A DNA stretch of 39,618 bases from Veronia pacifica (lineage in GTDB: Bacteria > Pseudomonadota > Gammaproteobacteria > Enterobacterales > Vibrionaceae): the NCBI RefSeq assembly GCF_001707825.1, contig NZ_LYBM01000046.1:1-39618 (forward strand), read 5' to 3'. Position 1 is the stretch's first letter. The number at the start of each line of letters is the position of its first letter. This document shows, piece after piece, positions 28,625 to 37,629 of this stretch. The notes under the pieces were generated by a model. The model had not been told where the DNA came from, ran no database searches, and saw nothing but the letters and a program-made list of their open reading frames with translations. A program made the translations under genes and the position numbers.

Positions 28625-29653
28625 TTAGCGGATAGGTGGCGCGTACAGGATACCGCCGTCATTCCACAAAGCATTCAGACCACGGGAGATTTGTAATGGC
28701 GAATCTTTACCAACAGTTCGCTCAAAGCTCTCGCCATAGTTACCAACTTGCTTAATGACTTGGTAGCCCCAGTCATCACTCAAGCCAAGACCTTTACCTT
28801 TGGGTCCATCAACACCAAGAATACGCTTGATATTTGGATCTTTCGAACCCTTCATAGAATCAACATTATCTGAAGTGATACCGAATTCTTCAGCGTTGAT
28901 CATTGTGTTTAATGTCCACTTGGCGATATTGAACCAGTTGTCATCACCCTGACGAACAACGGGACCGAGTGGTTCTTTAGAGATCACTTCTGGCAAGACG
29001 ATTGCCATGTTTGGGTTAGATAACTTAACGCGTGAAGCGTAGAGACCTGATTGGTCAGTGGTCAACGTATCACAACGCCCTGCCTCAAAACCTTTGACCG
29101 ATGCATCATAAGTATCATAAACAACGGGAGTAAACTTCATGCCATTGGCTTTGAAGTAGTCGGCAAGGTTAAGCTCAGTGGTTGTACCTGACTGCACGCA
29201 TACTGCAGCTCCATCAAGTTCAAGCGCACTGGTTACACCCAGCTTCTTACTGACCATGAAGCCTTGGCCGTCATAGTAGTTAACACCAGCAAAATTGAGG
29301 CCCAGTGTACCGTCACGTTGAAGCGTCCACGTTGTATTGCGAGAAAGCACATCAATCTCGCCTGACTGCAATGCGGTGAAACGCTCTTTCGGTGTCAGAG
29401 GTACAAACTTAACTTTTGATTTGTCTCCTAATGCCGCTGCTGCAACTGCGCGGCAAAACTCTACATCAAGACCTTCCCATTCTCCCTTTGCATTTGGGTT
29501 TGAAAAACCCGGAAGACCTGTACTTACACCACAGCTAATGTAACCCTGCTTCTTAACTTTGCTAAGCGTATCTTCAGCCGCCATAACTTGTGTAGACATC
29601 ATGGCGGTAGTCGCTGCAATGGCTGCCACTAAGACTTTCATTTTATTTGCCAT
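28625..29653 (-). CDS. aapJ: General L-amino acid ABC importer, periplasmic binding protein
   Basis: Periplasmic solute-binding protein, about 342 residues, near the 341 of Rhizobium AapJ. It begins with a signal peptide (MKVLVAAIAATTAMM... ending VMA-AED at about residue 25). Family features are ISCGVSTGLPGFS, the sequence WEGLDVEFCRAVAAA, and the FTALQSGEIDVLSRNTTWTL segment. GGAAGG precedes the ATG at 29653; an upstream in-frame codon at 29713 would displace the signal peptide. First gene of the operon, downstream of a long AT-rich upstream region. Confidence 0.93.
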   Translation of the reverse strand: MANKMKVLVAAIAATTAMMSTQVMAAEDTLSKVKKQGYISCGVSTGLPGFSNPNAKGEWEGLDVEFCRAVAAAALGDKSKVKFVPLTPKERFTALQSGEIDVLSRNTTWTLQRDGTLGLNFAGVNYYDGQGFMVSKKLGVTSALELDGAAVCVQSGTTTELNLADYFKANGMKFTPVVYDTYDASVKGFEAGRCDTLTTDQSGLYASRVKLSNPNMAIVLPEVISKEPLGPVVRQGDDNWFNIAKWTLNTMINAEEFGITSDNVDSMKGSKDPNIKRILGVDGPKGKGLGLSDDWGYQVIKQVGNYGESFERTVGKDSPLQISRGLNALWNDGGILYAPPIR

Positions 29654-30678
29654 CAGAGTTTCCTTCCTGTATTTCCTTGTGCACATAGGTTGCACCCGGG
29701 ATAAAACATTCATGTTTAAACCGTGTAAATAGGCACGCGTGTTGTGTGTATGTTTTAACTTTGAAATATAGCTTAATTTATATGTTTCTTATTTTTAACA
29801 TTTATGAGTATAGGGATTGTGGTTTAGGGTTCCATAGTTTTATTTCGTTTTAGATCACGTTCTTAGTAAATACTATTCTAGGTCTCAGATAGGGCTGCTT
29901 CACTCAATCTATTAAAAAAGAATGAATATTTAAAAAATAAAGCTAACATTACTGATTCTGGAAGGCTGTTTGAATTTAAATTCTTTTAATTTGTTTTTTT
30001 ATGCGTTTAAAATAATGATATATTGCGTCAATGTTTTTCTTAATCCAGTAAGTTTGGGCTCAAATAGTGTTTTAAAACTGTATTTAACGACTTTTAATTC
30101 TTGTCGGGTAGAACAAGCAAAAAATAAATTCGTCACAAAGTTGGGACTTGTTTCAAATAACATCATTGATGTCTGCCGCATAAATCGCTCATTTTTCCTG
30201 AGCTAAAAAATAATAATATTAATTAGATCGTGGCTGATTTTCTTAACAACCCGACACACCCTTGTTATTGTATTTCATCTTTTTTGAGCTTTCTGTCACA
30301 CCGTATTTCCCTCCGAAATGAGAGTTATTCGTAAAACCCGCGTGATCACACGATTATTTAACGGCACGCTGTATTTCTTACTTAATTATTTGAAGGGAGC
30401 TCTTATGAAACGGAAGCTGCATTTGTATTCCTGCGGTCGATAGTACTGAAGGACATTACTCGGTGCCAACGGGGTTTTATTAAGCATAATTAGCGGACAA
30501 AGTAACTGGTGTTCAGTAAATAGCACTGACAGTTTAACCGAAGAGGTAGCATGCTGATTGCGTCAGTTCCGAGTGGTATGCATGTTTGTCAGTCAGGGGC
30601 AACGTATCTTTGCCCCAATATACAGTTCATTTCCATTACCCAATGACAGAATTCTTTGATCGAGCTGGCCTGTAAAGA
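29654..30678. other. Gene-poor kilobase upstream of aapJ
   Basis: No recognisable gene in about 1020 bases. The left half (29750-30230) is strongly AT-rich and probably contains the aapJ control region; a 78-codon frame there (29970-30206) lacks a ribosome site. The right half carries two short plus-strand frames with good ribosome sites, 12 codons at 30405-30443 (after GAAGGGAG) and 31 codons at 30551-30646 (after AAGAGG), the second spanning a stem-loop. No larger gene follows on the plus strand. A small RNA or leader remains possible. Confidence 0.4.
30596..30616. other. GC-rich stem-loop downstream of the NUDIX-PAP2 gene
   Basis: GGGGCAA (30596-30602) pairs with TTGCCCC (30610-30616) around a seven-base loop. 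It sits about 60 bases beyond the stop of the minus-strand gene. No T run follows on either strand, so its role as a terminator is doubtful. Confidence 0.4.
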
Positions 30679-32097
30679 TTATCTGGTAAAACGAATCGTC
30701 GGGTACACCATTACCAGACCACCGACAAAGGTGGTCAATACCAGTACCATCAGATTTTCAACGCTACTGCTGTTGTGCAAAGTAAACCACATGGCACTGG
30801 CAGCCAGAGCTGCTGAGGTCAGCAAGCTGAATAAAGATGCCGAAAGAGTTGGAGGGCTATTTAGCGTTGCTGATGTTACTAACTTTCTAGCTAAGAGCAA
30901 AGAAACAGCCATAGCAACACAAATAGTAGAGGCAAGAGCGAACATTGGCTGTGGCTGCATGATGGCGATAGGTAGGATTATTGCTAGCAGCGTGATCCAA
31001 GTGATGGGATTAAAGATAGAGCCCCATTTCAAAACCGATAAATTGGCCATTTTTTGGCAACTTAGGAATATGAGAGTTCCCAATCCAGCGCCTGCAATAA
31101 TATCCATCACATAGTGAACACCAAGATAAACTCGACTGAGTGCTGTCAGGGCAGCAGCGGAAAGTGCGAGCAGAAGAATCCAACGATATGACCTAGTGGT
31201 ACTGAACCAGCTTGAAACAGTCAGCCAGATTGCGAAGGCATTGGTGGTGTGTCCACTTGGGAATGAAAAACCATTAGCTGCTGAGAGGCCTAAGTCCGGA
31301 AATAAGTATAAGGGGCGTGGTACACCAAAGAACAACTTCAAACCATAAACACTTAATATGGTGATCACTGCCATTAACGCAGTGGATACCAGTCTCTTTG
31401 CTCCACCTGTCAGCAGAGCGAAAGGAACAAGCAACACATAAAGATAAGTACTGCCAAAGCCTGATGCCCAGCGAATGAATGTGTCAGTGACAGAGGCGAT
31501 TGTCTCGGGGAGACTATTGACAGATTCTTGCACATATCTGTTGAGCTGGGCATGTTCAGCAAGAAAGGGCGTGGCTAGCTCACTAAAGTGTTGAGTTACG
31601 TTCAGTTGACTCGGCTTTGAGTCTTGAAGCCAGATTGGAAAAGCATCGACTTGCTTAGGAAAACGAAAATCTGACGGTGGATAATAGTGTGTTGGCAAGA
31701 GATAGACAGCTTTGATCTCTCTGCCAAAATGAGGGCTAAACCATGAGGCAACATAACCTTTACCATCCATCTCGTAAGTCGGTATGGGGGAGAGCGTCTG
31801 GCAATTGAAAATGGCTGCTTCCCCATCGGCATCAAGGCGGTTGATGATTCGCCCTTTCAGGCCTGTTTCTTCATAAAGTTCTCTCAGTGCGGCTTGTTCA
31901 GGCGTTTCGTTGTCATCAATCCCACCGCCAGGCATTGCAAAGCGCCCGGTAAGGTAATCTTTCGCCATGAGTACCCGTCCGTTACTGTCAGCGACTAAAC
32001 AAACGGCACCTTTCGGGCTGGTATCATTCCCTGACATTACTGGCAGTGAAATGAATATGGCTGTGAAAAATAGTAGGAGAGAAAGCCGAGAGACCAT
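30679..32097 (-). CDS. Membrane NUDIX hydrolase - PAP2 phosphatase fusion
   Basis: About 472 residues joining two hydrolase folds. A signal peptide or anchor at about 1-22 is followed by a NUDIX domain with a complete box at 58-80 (G-x5-E-x7-REL-YEETGL), which removes nucleoside-linked or similar pyrophosphates. The C-terminal half is a membrane PAP2 phosphatase with all three motifs: K254-x6-RP, PSGH at 280-283 and SRVYLGVHYVMD at 321-332. Further hydrophobic segments follow to the C-terminus. The N-terminal leader suggests the NUDIX domain is periplasmic, which is unusual. ATG at 32097 with GAAGAA upstream is preferred over a TTG at 32118. Substrate unknown; lipid-linked pyrophosphates are an inference. 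Confidence 0.88.
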   Translation of the reverse strand: MVSRLSLLLFFTAIFISLPVMSGNDTSPKGAVCLVADSNGRVLMAKDYLTGRFAMPGGGIDDNETPEQAALRELYEETGLKGRIINRLDADGEAAIFNCQTLSPIPTYEMDGKGYVASWFSPHFGREIKAVYLLPTHYYPPSDFRFPKQVDAFPIWLQDSKPSQLNVTQHFSELATPFLAEHAQLNRYVQESVNSLPETIASVTDTFIRWASGFGSTYLYVLLVPFALLTGGAKRLVSTALMAVITILSVYGLKLFFGVPRPLYLFPDLGLSAANGFSFPSGHTTNAFAIWLTVSSWFSTTRSYRWILLLALSAAALTALSRVYLGVHYVMDIIAGAGLGTLIFLSCQKMANLSVLKWGSIFNPITWITLLAIILPIAIMQPQPMFALASTICVAMAVSLLLARKLVTSATLNSPPTLSASLFSLLTSAALAASAMWFTLHNSSSVENLMVLVLTTFVGGLVMVYPTIRFTR

Positions 32098-32713
32098 TGC
32101 GTTTTCTTCTTTATTCAAAAATACAGCAGTCTAACAGTATCCAGTACGTTGAGAATGATTTCTGCTGATAGTGGAATAGAAATGTGCTTTGGTTCGAAGT
32201 TATCACTTACGGAAATCCGGCTATCCTTTGTGAACTCTCATTGCTACATATCTGATATCCAGACCTTACGATATGAGGTGTGGCCAGCCTGTTGCCGTCC
32301 TGAATTATTCAATGAGCTTACATTGTGTTTGCTTGCTTTTCAGGATGTGCCCCGTTCAGCTGTATTGAATCAGCGATCAGCTTTAGATAGCTTTTCTCGC
32401 TTCGATCCTGAGGGCAGTGCTAAATCTAATTTTTTAAAATGACTTCAAACGAAAAGCGTCGGTATATGAAACTTCTCTTTGAGTTATGGTCACATTTGTA
32501 GGACATTAAAACGCCGGATATTTGCGTATTATCACCGTCAAAATACACGAACATTACAGTGAGTGATATTTACGATTATCATTCCGGTTGTTCTAAGGGA
32601 CGTTTAAAACGAATATGTAGCTTGCGATTTCAGATTGCGATTCGTTTTTAAATAAGAAAAATCTATCTGGCTAACTCTGTATTCAGGGTTGCCCAACAGA
32701 CTGGGGTTCAAGG
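32098..32713. other. Intergenic stretch between the NUDIX-PAP2 and YccF genes
   Basis: About 615 bases. A plus-strand frame of 95-98 codons (32149-32442) has no ribosome site and no recognisable motif. Near 32609-32646 AACGAAT and ATTCGTT could form a wide-loop hairpin followed by a short T run. No other structure was seen; promoters for both divergent neighbours must lie here. Confidence 0.35.
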
Positions 32714-33178
32714 ATGTTTAGGCTAATCGGAAATATAATCTGGTTTTTGCTCGGTGGAATTGTCATGGGATTGGCATGGTATATTTTCGGCTTGTTGGCC
32801 TTTATCAGTATCATCGGTATTCCATGGGGCAGGGCGTGTTTTGTTATAGGTACGTTCTCTTTCTTTCCATTCGGAAAGGAAGCGATAAGCCGGGATGAAC
32901 TGACCCAGCAAGAAGATATAGGCACGGGAGCACTGGGGACAGTAGGGAATGTGATTTGGTTGTTACTGGCGGGTATATGGCTGGCTATGGGTCATATCGC
33001 GTCAGCAGTAGCCTGTTTTGTTACCATTATTGGTATTCCATTTGCGATTCAGCACTTAAAGCTCGCACTGATTTCTCTGTTCCCGATTGGGAAGACCATT
33101 GTTGATAAGGAAGTCGCCGAAGCGGCCCGCGTCAGCAATGCGCAATCGCGGGTCGATCAGATAAGAAAAGGAAATTAG
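32714..33178 (+). CDS. YccF-domain inner-membrane protein
   Basis: 154-residue hydrophobic protein made of two YccF repeats: GN-IIW-LLGG to IGIPWGRACF and FSFFPFGKE at about 6-55, and GNVIWLLLAG to IGIPFAIQH and SLFPIGKTI at about 78-127. The internal duplication is plain. It is an inner-membrane protein of unknown biochemical function, known from E. coli YccF. A hydrophilic, likely cytoplasmic tail follows. Its stop overlaps the stop of the convergent gene by four bases. Confidence 0.88.
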   Translation: MFRLIGNIIWFLLGGIVMGLAWYIFGLLAFISIIGIPWGRACFVIGTFSFFPFGKEAISRDELTQQEDIGTGALGTVGNVIWLLLAGIWLAMGHIASAVACFVTIIGIPFAIQHLKLALISLFPIGKTIVDKEVAEAARVSNAQSRVDQIRKGN

Positions 33179-34422
33179 TCGATACTGTCTTCGTCGATTT
33201 CAATGCAGGCAAACGTCTGAAGTCTGCTGACCAAATGGTCACCCAGCAAGGTGGCCGTTGTCCAAAACCCTCCTTCGCCTTCAATCTTCAATCCATTCTC
33301 ATGCATATCGAGAGCCAGACAGGCGGCACTTTGACCCAATATTTTACTTGTCGAGCAGTAACCCGGATCGCCACGCCCAATGAAGTGCGTACGAATGGTT
33401 TGTCCCTCCGGGGTTTTACCTGCAAAACGGATATCATAAAAACCATTTTGCTGAGCCTCTGGTGAGGGGCCTTGACCCGGGTTTGGCAATATGGTTTTTT
33501 TCAATAACCAACGACTCGGTGGCAGGGCAACAAGGCTCAAGAAGGTACTGAGACCACCAACAATAGCGCCCGATTTCAACATCCCCTTAGCACCTTTTCC
33601 TGTCAGCATTGCCTCATCGTAGGTAAAGTCACGACCGTAGGGATGGCCGGATAAGGCATGGGAGCGAAATACAATTTGTGTGTTAATGGCAGCCATGATG
33701 AAAGGCGCTGTCCAACGATTAAAATCCGGATCCTGTGCTGGAAGGTTATTGGTCGATTGTCTGGCGTTTGCACAGTCTTGCTCGGGACAAATCAGATACG
33801 GGTTAGCCAAATTTTTGAGTAGGGAAGGGCTTTTTACCACTTCTTCTGCGTGGTTGATAACACTGGCGACGGTACCGCCCGATGCACCTCCCCGAATCGC
33901 TTTTACTCGCATTTTGATTTGATTACAGTAATTACCAAATTTTTTCTTCGCCAGTTGCTGGGTAAAATATACCCCTATGTCTGAAGGAACCGAATCAAAC
34001 CCACAGGCATGAACAATTCTCGCGCCTGTCTTTTTTGCCATTGATTCGTAACGCTTTAGCATCGGATGAATCCACAGTGACTCGCCAGTCAAATCGCAAT
34101 AATCCGTGCCGGATTCGCAACAAGCTCTCACCAGATTTTCGCCATAAAAAGCGTAAGGCCCGACTGTTGAGGCAATAACTCTAGCCTCTGCGCACAATGC
34201 GTCTAGGCTATCCTTATCGTCTGAATCGGCGATCAGTATCCTGAGATCCTTGATACCGGTTTCATCTTTTACTTTCTCCAGTTTGGGGCGAGAACGACCT
34301 GCGATGGCCCAGACAAGCGCCTCCTGACCTTTGCCGTTAAATGTGTCTGACAGATAGCGGCATAATATCTGCCCAACAAAACTGGTTGCACCAAAGACGA
34401 TAAGGTCCAGCGGCTTTTTCAT
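33175..34422 (-). CDS. Saccharopine-dehydrogenase-like NAD(P)-binding oxidoreductase
   Basis: About 415 residues. An N-terminal Rossmann fold (LDLIVFGATSFVGQIL, dinucleotide loop GATSFVG at 11-17) is followed by GPYAFYGENLVRACCESGTDYCDLTGE and HACGFDSVPSDIGVYF, both typical of the saccharopine dehydrogenase-like / trans-acting enoyl reductase family. Members outside lysine metabolism are linked to lipid or polyketide reduction; the substrate here cannot be set from sequence. The ATG at 34422 has AAGGA upstream and starts the Rossmann strand at once; an in-frame codon at 34443 is less likely. Confidence 0.85.
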   Translation of the reverse strand: MKKPLDLIVFGATSFVGQILCRYLSDTFNGKGQEALVWAIAGRSRPKLEKVKDETGIKDLRILIADSDDKDSLDALCAEARVIASTVGPYAFYGENLVRACCESGTDYCDLTGESLWIHPMLKRYESMAKKTGARIVHACGFDSVPSDIGVYFTQQLAKKKFGNYCNQIKMRVKAIRGGASGGTVASVINHAEEVVKSPSLLKNLANPYLICPEQDCANARQSTNNLPAQDPDFNRWTAPFIMAAINTQIVFRSHALSGHPYGRDFTYDEAMLTGKGAKGMLKSGAIVGGLSTFLSLVALPPSRWLLKKTILPNPGQGPSPEAQQNGFYDIRFAGKTPEGQTIRTHFIGRGDPGYCSTSKILGQSAACLALDMHENGLKIEGEGGFWTTATLLGDHLVSRLQTFACIEIDEDSID

Positions 34423-34883
34423 GATCTCTATCCTTAAGTTCAACGATATCTAACATGATTTATCATTCGAATATTATGTATATCATGAAAGATTAATCTG
34501 CCGGGTAACAGCCCCCATCGTGACGCTATAGTGTGTTTAGTTGCAGATAATAACTTTGTAACCAACTGCTTTAGCATTGAGAAATGGTCTGATTCAGTGA
34601 GGGTATAAATGTAAAATCAGAACATTTATTCCGTTATTTACCCAATAATAATGTATACATAGTCACACTTTCGGCACGACACTTTTGTTGCTGCAAAGCG
34701 AGATGATGTGACCCAAGCGTTAATTTCTATATGTTGGTGATCATGTGAATTGGGGATTGTTGGCGTTTTTTGCCAGTGACCTTGTTGCCGTAATTCGTGT
34801 CGAGTCGTTTAGCCCTAAATGCAGACGCTGACACAGATAATATTAAGTGTTTACAGCCATGCATTGGCTGTAATGGAGGAAAT
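34423..34883. other. Divergent intergenic region with a hairpin next to the ribosome site
   Basis: About 460 bases holding promoters for two divergent genes. ACAGCCA (34853-34859) and TGGCTGT (34865-34871) form a hairpin that ends three bases before the GGAGG of the downstream gene, so it could influence translation. An in-frame upstream extension of that gene (from 34797) crosses the hairpin but lacks its own ribosome site. Nothing else was recognised. Confidence 0.45.
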
Positions 34884-35525
34884 ATGTCAGTTAGGATCGA
34901 CTTTTATTCAGATATTCTCTGTATCTGGGGCTGGGTTGGATATCACATCAATCATAAGTTAGCAGGTCGCTGGCAAGAGGGCGAAGTGAGATGGCATTAT
35001 CGCCATCTAGAGTTGTATGGTGATGTTGCAGCGCGAATCCGTTCTCAGGGAACAGGAGATCAAGCATATTTTCGATACGCAGAACGCTCTGAGAAATTCG
35101 TAAGTGGATTCGACGGATTGGATTTTCACCCCGATGTCTGGCGTAAAGTCAGGCCCGGAAGCTCACTGCTGCCACATCAGGTCATTAAGGCGGTCGAGTT
35201 AGAGTATGGCCAGCAGACCGCCAATCATTTCGCTGACCGAGTGAGGGAGGCCTTTTTTCGCGATGGCCGCAATATTGGCGATTTCAACGTGTTGACGGAT
35301 TTACTGACTGAATATCAGCTGAGCAGTAAGTCTTTGCTGAGCTGTATAACGAACGGTTACGCGCTTGGTGCTACCGTCGCCGAATTTCGACAGGCAGAAA
35401 ACGATAAAGTGCCCGGCAGCCCGACGTGGATGTTAGATAATGATCGTTATCGGCTCTTCGGTAATGTCGAGGCATCCGTGATCATAGCAACTGTTGATAC
35501 CTTGTTATCGAAGCGACGGGACTAA
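34884..35525 (+). CDS. DsbA-family thioredoxin-fold protein with a single active-site Cys
   Basis: About 213 residues, of the cytoplasmic DsbA-like / 2-hydroxychromene-2-carboxylate isomerase group (no signal peptide). The N-terminal strand RIDFYSDILCIWGW sits where DsbA proteins have a CPWC site; here it reads CIWG, with Cys13 kept and the second Cys replaced by Gly. The C-terminal PGSPTWMLDNDRYRLFGN is typical of the family's cis-Pro/substrate loop. GGAGG seven bases before ATG fixes the start. It ends overlapping the stop of the convergent AlaX-like gene. Likely a monothiol or glutathione-dependent enzyme rather than a disulfide oxidase. Confidence 0.82.
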   Translation: MSVRIDFYSDILCIWGWVGYHINHKLAGRWQEGEVRWHYRHLELYGDVAARIRSQGTGDQAYFRYAERSEKFVSGFDGLDFHPDVWRKVRPGSSLLPHQVIKAVELEYGQQTANHFADRVREAFFRDGRNIGDFNVLTDLLTEYQLSSKSLLSCITNGYALGATVAEFRQAENDKVPGSPTWMLDNDRYRLFGNVEASVIIATVDTLLSKRRD

Positions 35526-36394
35526 CTTGGCGCAGTGTGGGTGGTCATAATCACCTCTTGTTCCGACGGGGAATGAAGCGTCACTGCCAGCTTGCTCAGG
35601 CCCGATAATGCAAGGATATGGGTTCCACCACAAGGTATTTCGACCCGTTTATTATCGATTGTGCATTGCCAATAGCGGGAGTCTGTCAATAAAGGGCCAT
35701 GCCTATGCATGGTTATTGTCTGACCGCTGTCTCGCCACTCTGATAATTGATGGTTAACTTTGTCCTCGACTGCAGATAGATCATTCAGCAAGTCTGCGCT
35801 GTTCAACCCACGCTTTCGCAGCGTTTTACCAAGTCGATAGGTGTCCTTGCAACTGTCTTCCCCGACAAAGCTACTTTGTTCAGCAAATGCGTGAAAATCG
35901 TAATGTCCAAGTGCATCAAGACGCGACGGCTGCTTCCGCCAGTACGCATGATGTAAGACTTTGTTTAGCGCCAATGCAGCGAAATGCGCGCCGCTGTGAC
36001 CGCGACTCAGTGCATGCTGATACGTTTCATCAACGGCAAGTTCCACTGTTTCGCCAACAGTGAATGCGGAAGGAGCGTCAACAATGTGAACAACGACGAA
36101 AAGCCACCCAGCCTCATGGCGTTTAACCGGAATATCCCTACCGATGTAAAGATGTCCTGACTCAAGCTGATAAGCGCCTGTCAGGCAGTCAATCACAGCA
36201 AAGTGTTGATTGTTGTGAACAACCACGCCCCTGTCGGCAGGGTGATCTGGCCATATATGTGATACCGGATGGAACGGCGTCATATGAGTGACCAGAATAA
36301 CGCCTTGTGCTGTTTTTGACGAAAACTGAACCGTGCCCGAACTCTGCCATTCCGGGACAGTAAAGGTAACATGTGTAGCTGTGACTGTTGTCAT
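35522..36394 (-). CDS. AlaX-like alanyl-tRNA editing domain protein
   Basis: 290 residues. The metal-binding signature of the AlaRS/ThrRS second additional domain is present: HSGAH at 133-137 and C-GGTH at 255-259 (Cys255, His259). These free-standing proteins deacylate mischarged tRNA-Ala, usually Ser- or Gly-tRNA-Ala. An N-terminal beta-barrel-like domain (about 1-115) fits the longer AlaX type. HSGAH departs from the common HTAxH, so the family is clear but the substrate is less so. Its stop overlaps the stop of the convergent DsbA-like gene. Confidence 0.82.
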   Translation of the reverse strand: MTTVTATHVTFTVPEWQSSGTVQFSSKTAQGVILVTHMTPFHPVSHIWPDHPADRGVVVHNNQHFAVIDCLTGAYQLESGHLYIGRDIPVKRHEAGWLFVVVHIVDAPSAFTVGETVELAVDETYQHALSRGHSGAHFAALALNKVLHHAYWRKQPSRLDALGHYDFHAFAEQSSFVGEDSCKDTYRLGKTLRKRGLNSADLLNDLSAVEDKVNHQLSEWRDSGQTITMHRHGPLLTDSRYWQCTIDNKRVEIPCGGTHILALSGLSKLAVTLHSPSEQEVIMTTHTAPS

Positions 36395-36498
36395 GTAATA
36401 GCGCCGTTATTTTTCGAGTGGAAATGATGATAACAGCGTTATTAGACTCACGAAAACAAACCGAACCTACTCCGTGAGACAATTAAAGTGACATGTCG

Positions 36499-37137
36499 TT
36501 AAATTTTGAATTCAAAGCCAATCATCACGCTCTCAATGTCCGTTTCCAATCCACTTTTGCGGTCAGAAAACTTTCCACGTCGAAACTCTACATTGGCGGT
36601 CAGATCAGATCGGATGTGATAGCCTGCTTGGACACCATATGTAAGCATAGTGTCGGAACTCTTGAAAGTATTGGTAGAACCATTTGGCGCGGAGACATCC
36701 GTGTTCAACGTAACATGTTGAATCCCAACCTGCGGCCCGATAAAAAATTCGTCATTTAAGTAATAGTCTGCTTTGATGTTTGCGCCGACACCATGAGCTT
36801 TTGCCGTTTTAGAGGGCTCATTGATCGATTTGCTGGTCAGCCTCTTTCCTTCATATTTGGTGAATTCTACTTCGATACCGACCATCCAATTTTTCATTAC
36901 CAGGGTTTCAAAGCCTGCATGAGCAGTGAAACCTGCTCCTACACGTTCAGTGCCACCGTCAATCCCGCGACTTTTCTGGTCACTGTCCCTGATATCGTAA
37001 TCAGAGTTTATGTAATTCGCGCCTGCGTAATATTTTCCGCTGCTGTACAGGTCTTTAATCGAGTATGACGCAGCCATGGTAGCCGACGAGTAAAAAGCGA
37101 TGAGTTGAAATGCTACTGCTAAGATGATTTTTTTCAT
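36499..37137 (-). CDS. Outer-membrane beta-barrel protein
   Basis: About 212 residues. A signal peptide (MKKIILAVAF... ending ATMA) is followed by alternating amphipathic strands with aromatic girdles: YYAGANYINSDYDI, RVGAGFTAHAGFETL, WMVGIEVEFTKYEG, VGANIKADYYLNDEFFIGPQVGI, LTYGVQAGYHIRSDL, and a closing strand SVMIGFEFKI. This fits a small OmpA-/OmpX-type eight-strand barrel. The start at 37137 is set by the signal peptide; the ribosome site is weak. The natural ligand or function is unknown. Confidence 0.8.
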   Translation of the reverse strand: MKKIILAVAFQLIAFYSSATMAASYSIKDLYSSGKYYAGANYINSDYDIRDSDQKSRGIDGGTERVGAGFTAHAGFETLVMKNWMVGIEVEFTKYEGKRLTSKSINEPSKTAKAHGVGANIKADYYLNDEFFIGPQVGIQHVTLNTDVSAPNGSTNTFKSSDTMLTYGVQAGYHIRSDLTANVEFRRGKFSDRKSGLETDIESVMIGFEFKI

Positions 37138-37629
37138 GATTAGAATTCTGCTTATCCAAATAGTATGAAGGGGGAGCCCCTCGTGTGATCCATTCACTTT
37201 TCAATACCAATACGCATTCTTTGCGCAGTGTCCGAACATACTCGTACACTTGCCCTCTGCACAAGACCCGTTTGTGAGACTTTTCAGACAGTTTCAGATT
37301 GCTGACAATCAGACTGTTATCTTTAGGTAAAACAGACGCTGGATTTGTGACTGTCCTGCTCAGGATCCTTTGCTGGCCTGTTGTGGGTCGCCTTTCATGC
37401 AGAATGAGTTTTAGATTTTTTCCGTTCTATTATCCCCCGAATCCGTGACCGCTATTTTACCTTTACAGTCTAAAGAGAAGCATACAACTTCTCTCATCAT
37501 CCATACCGATAGGAAATGTTTATCCGTTAACAAGAAAACCTGCGTTGTTGGCTTGACCGCCAAAACTGCACACTGTTTGCATAAAAGAGGGTGAGTAAGC
37601 TTGCCGTCGAGCAAAACGCAAGGATGGAT
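37138..37629. other. Divergent intergenic region
   Basis: About 490 bases without a recognisable gene. The first 60 bases upstream of the barrel gene could extend its frame but are excluded by the signal peptide. Near 37308-37325 a GATTG / CAATC pair forms a short hairpin. It must contain the promoters of the barrel gene and of the TauE-rhodanese pair. Confidence 0.35.

Noticed and set aside
29970-30206. 78-codon plus-strand frame in the AT-rich region
   Set aside because: No ribosome site and composition explained by AT-rich DNA.
30656-31114. 152-codon plus-strand frame opposite the NUDIX-PAP2 gene
   Set aside because: Mirror of the hydrophobic C-terminal helices of the minus-strand gene.
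32149-32442. 98-codon plus-strand frame upstream of yccF
   Set aside because: TTG or ATG start lacks a ribosome site and the product shows no domain or membrane pattern.
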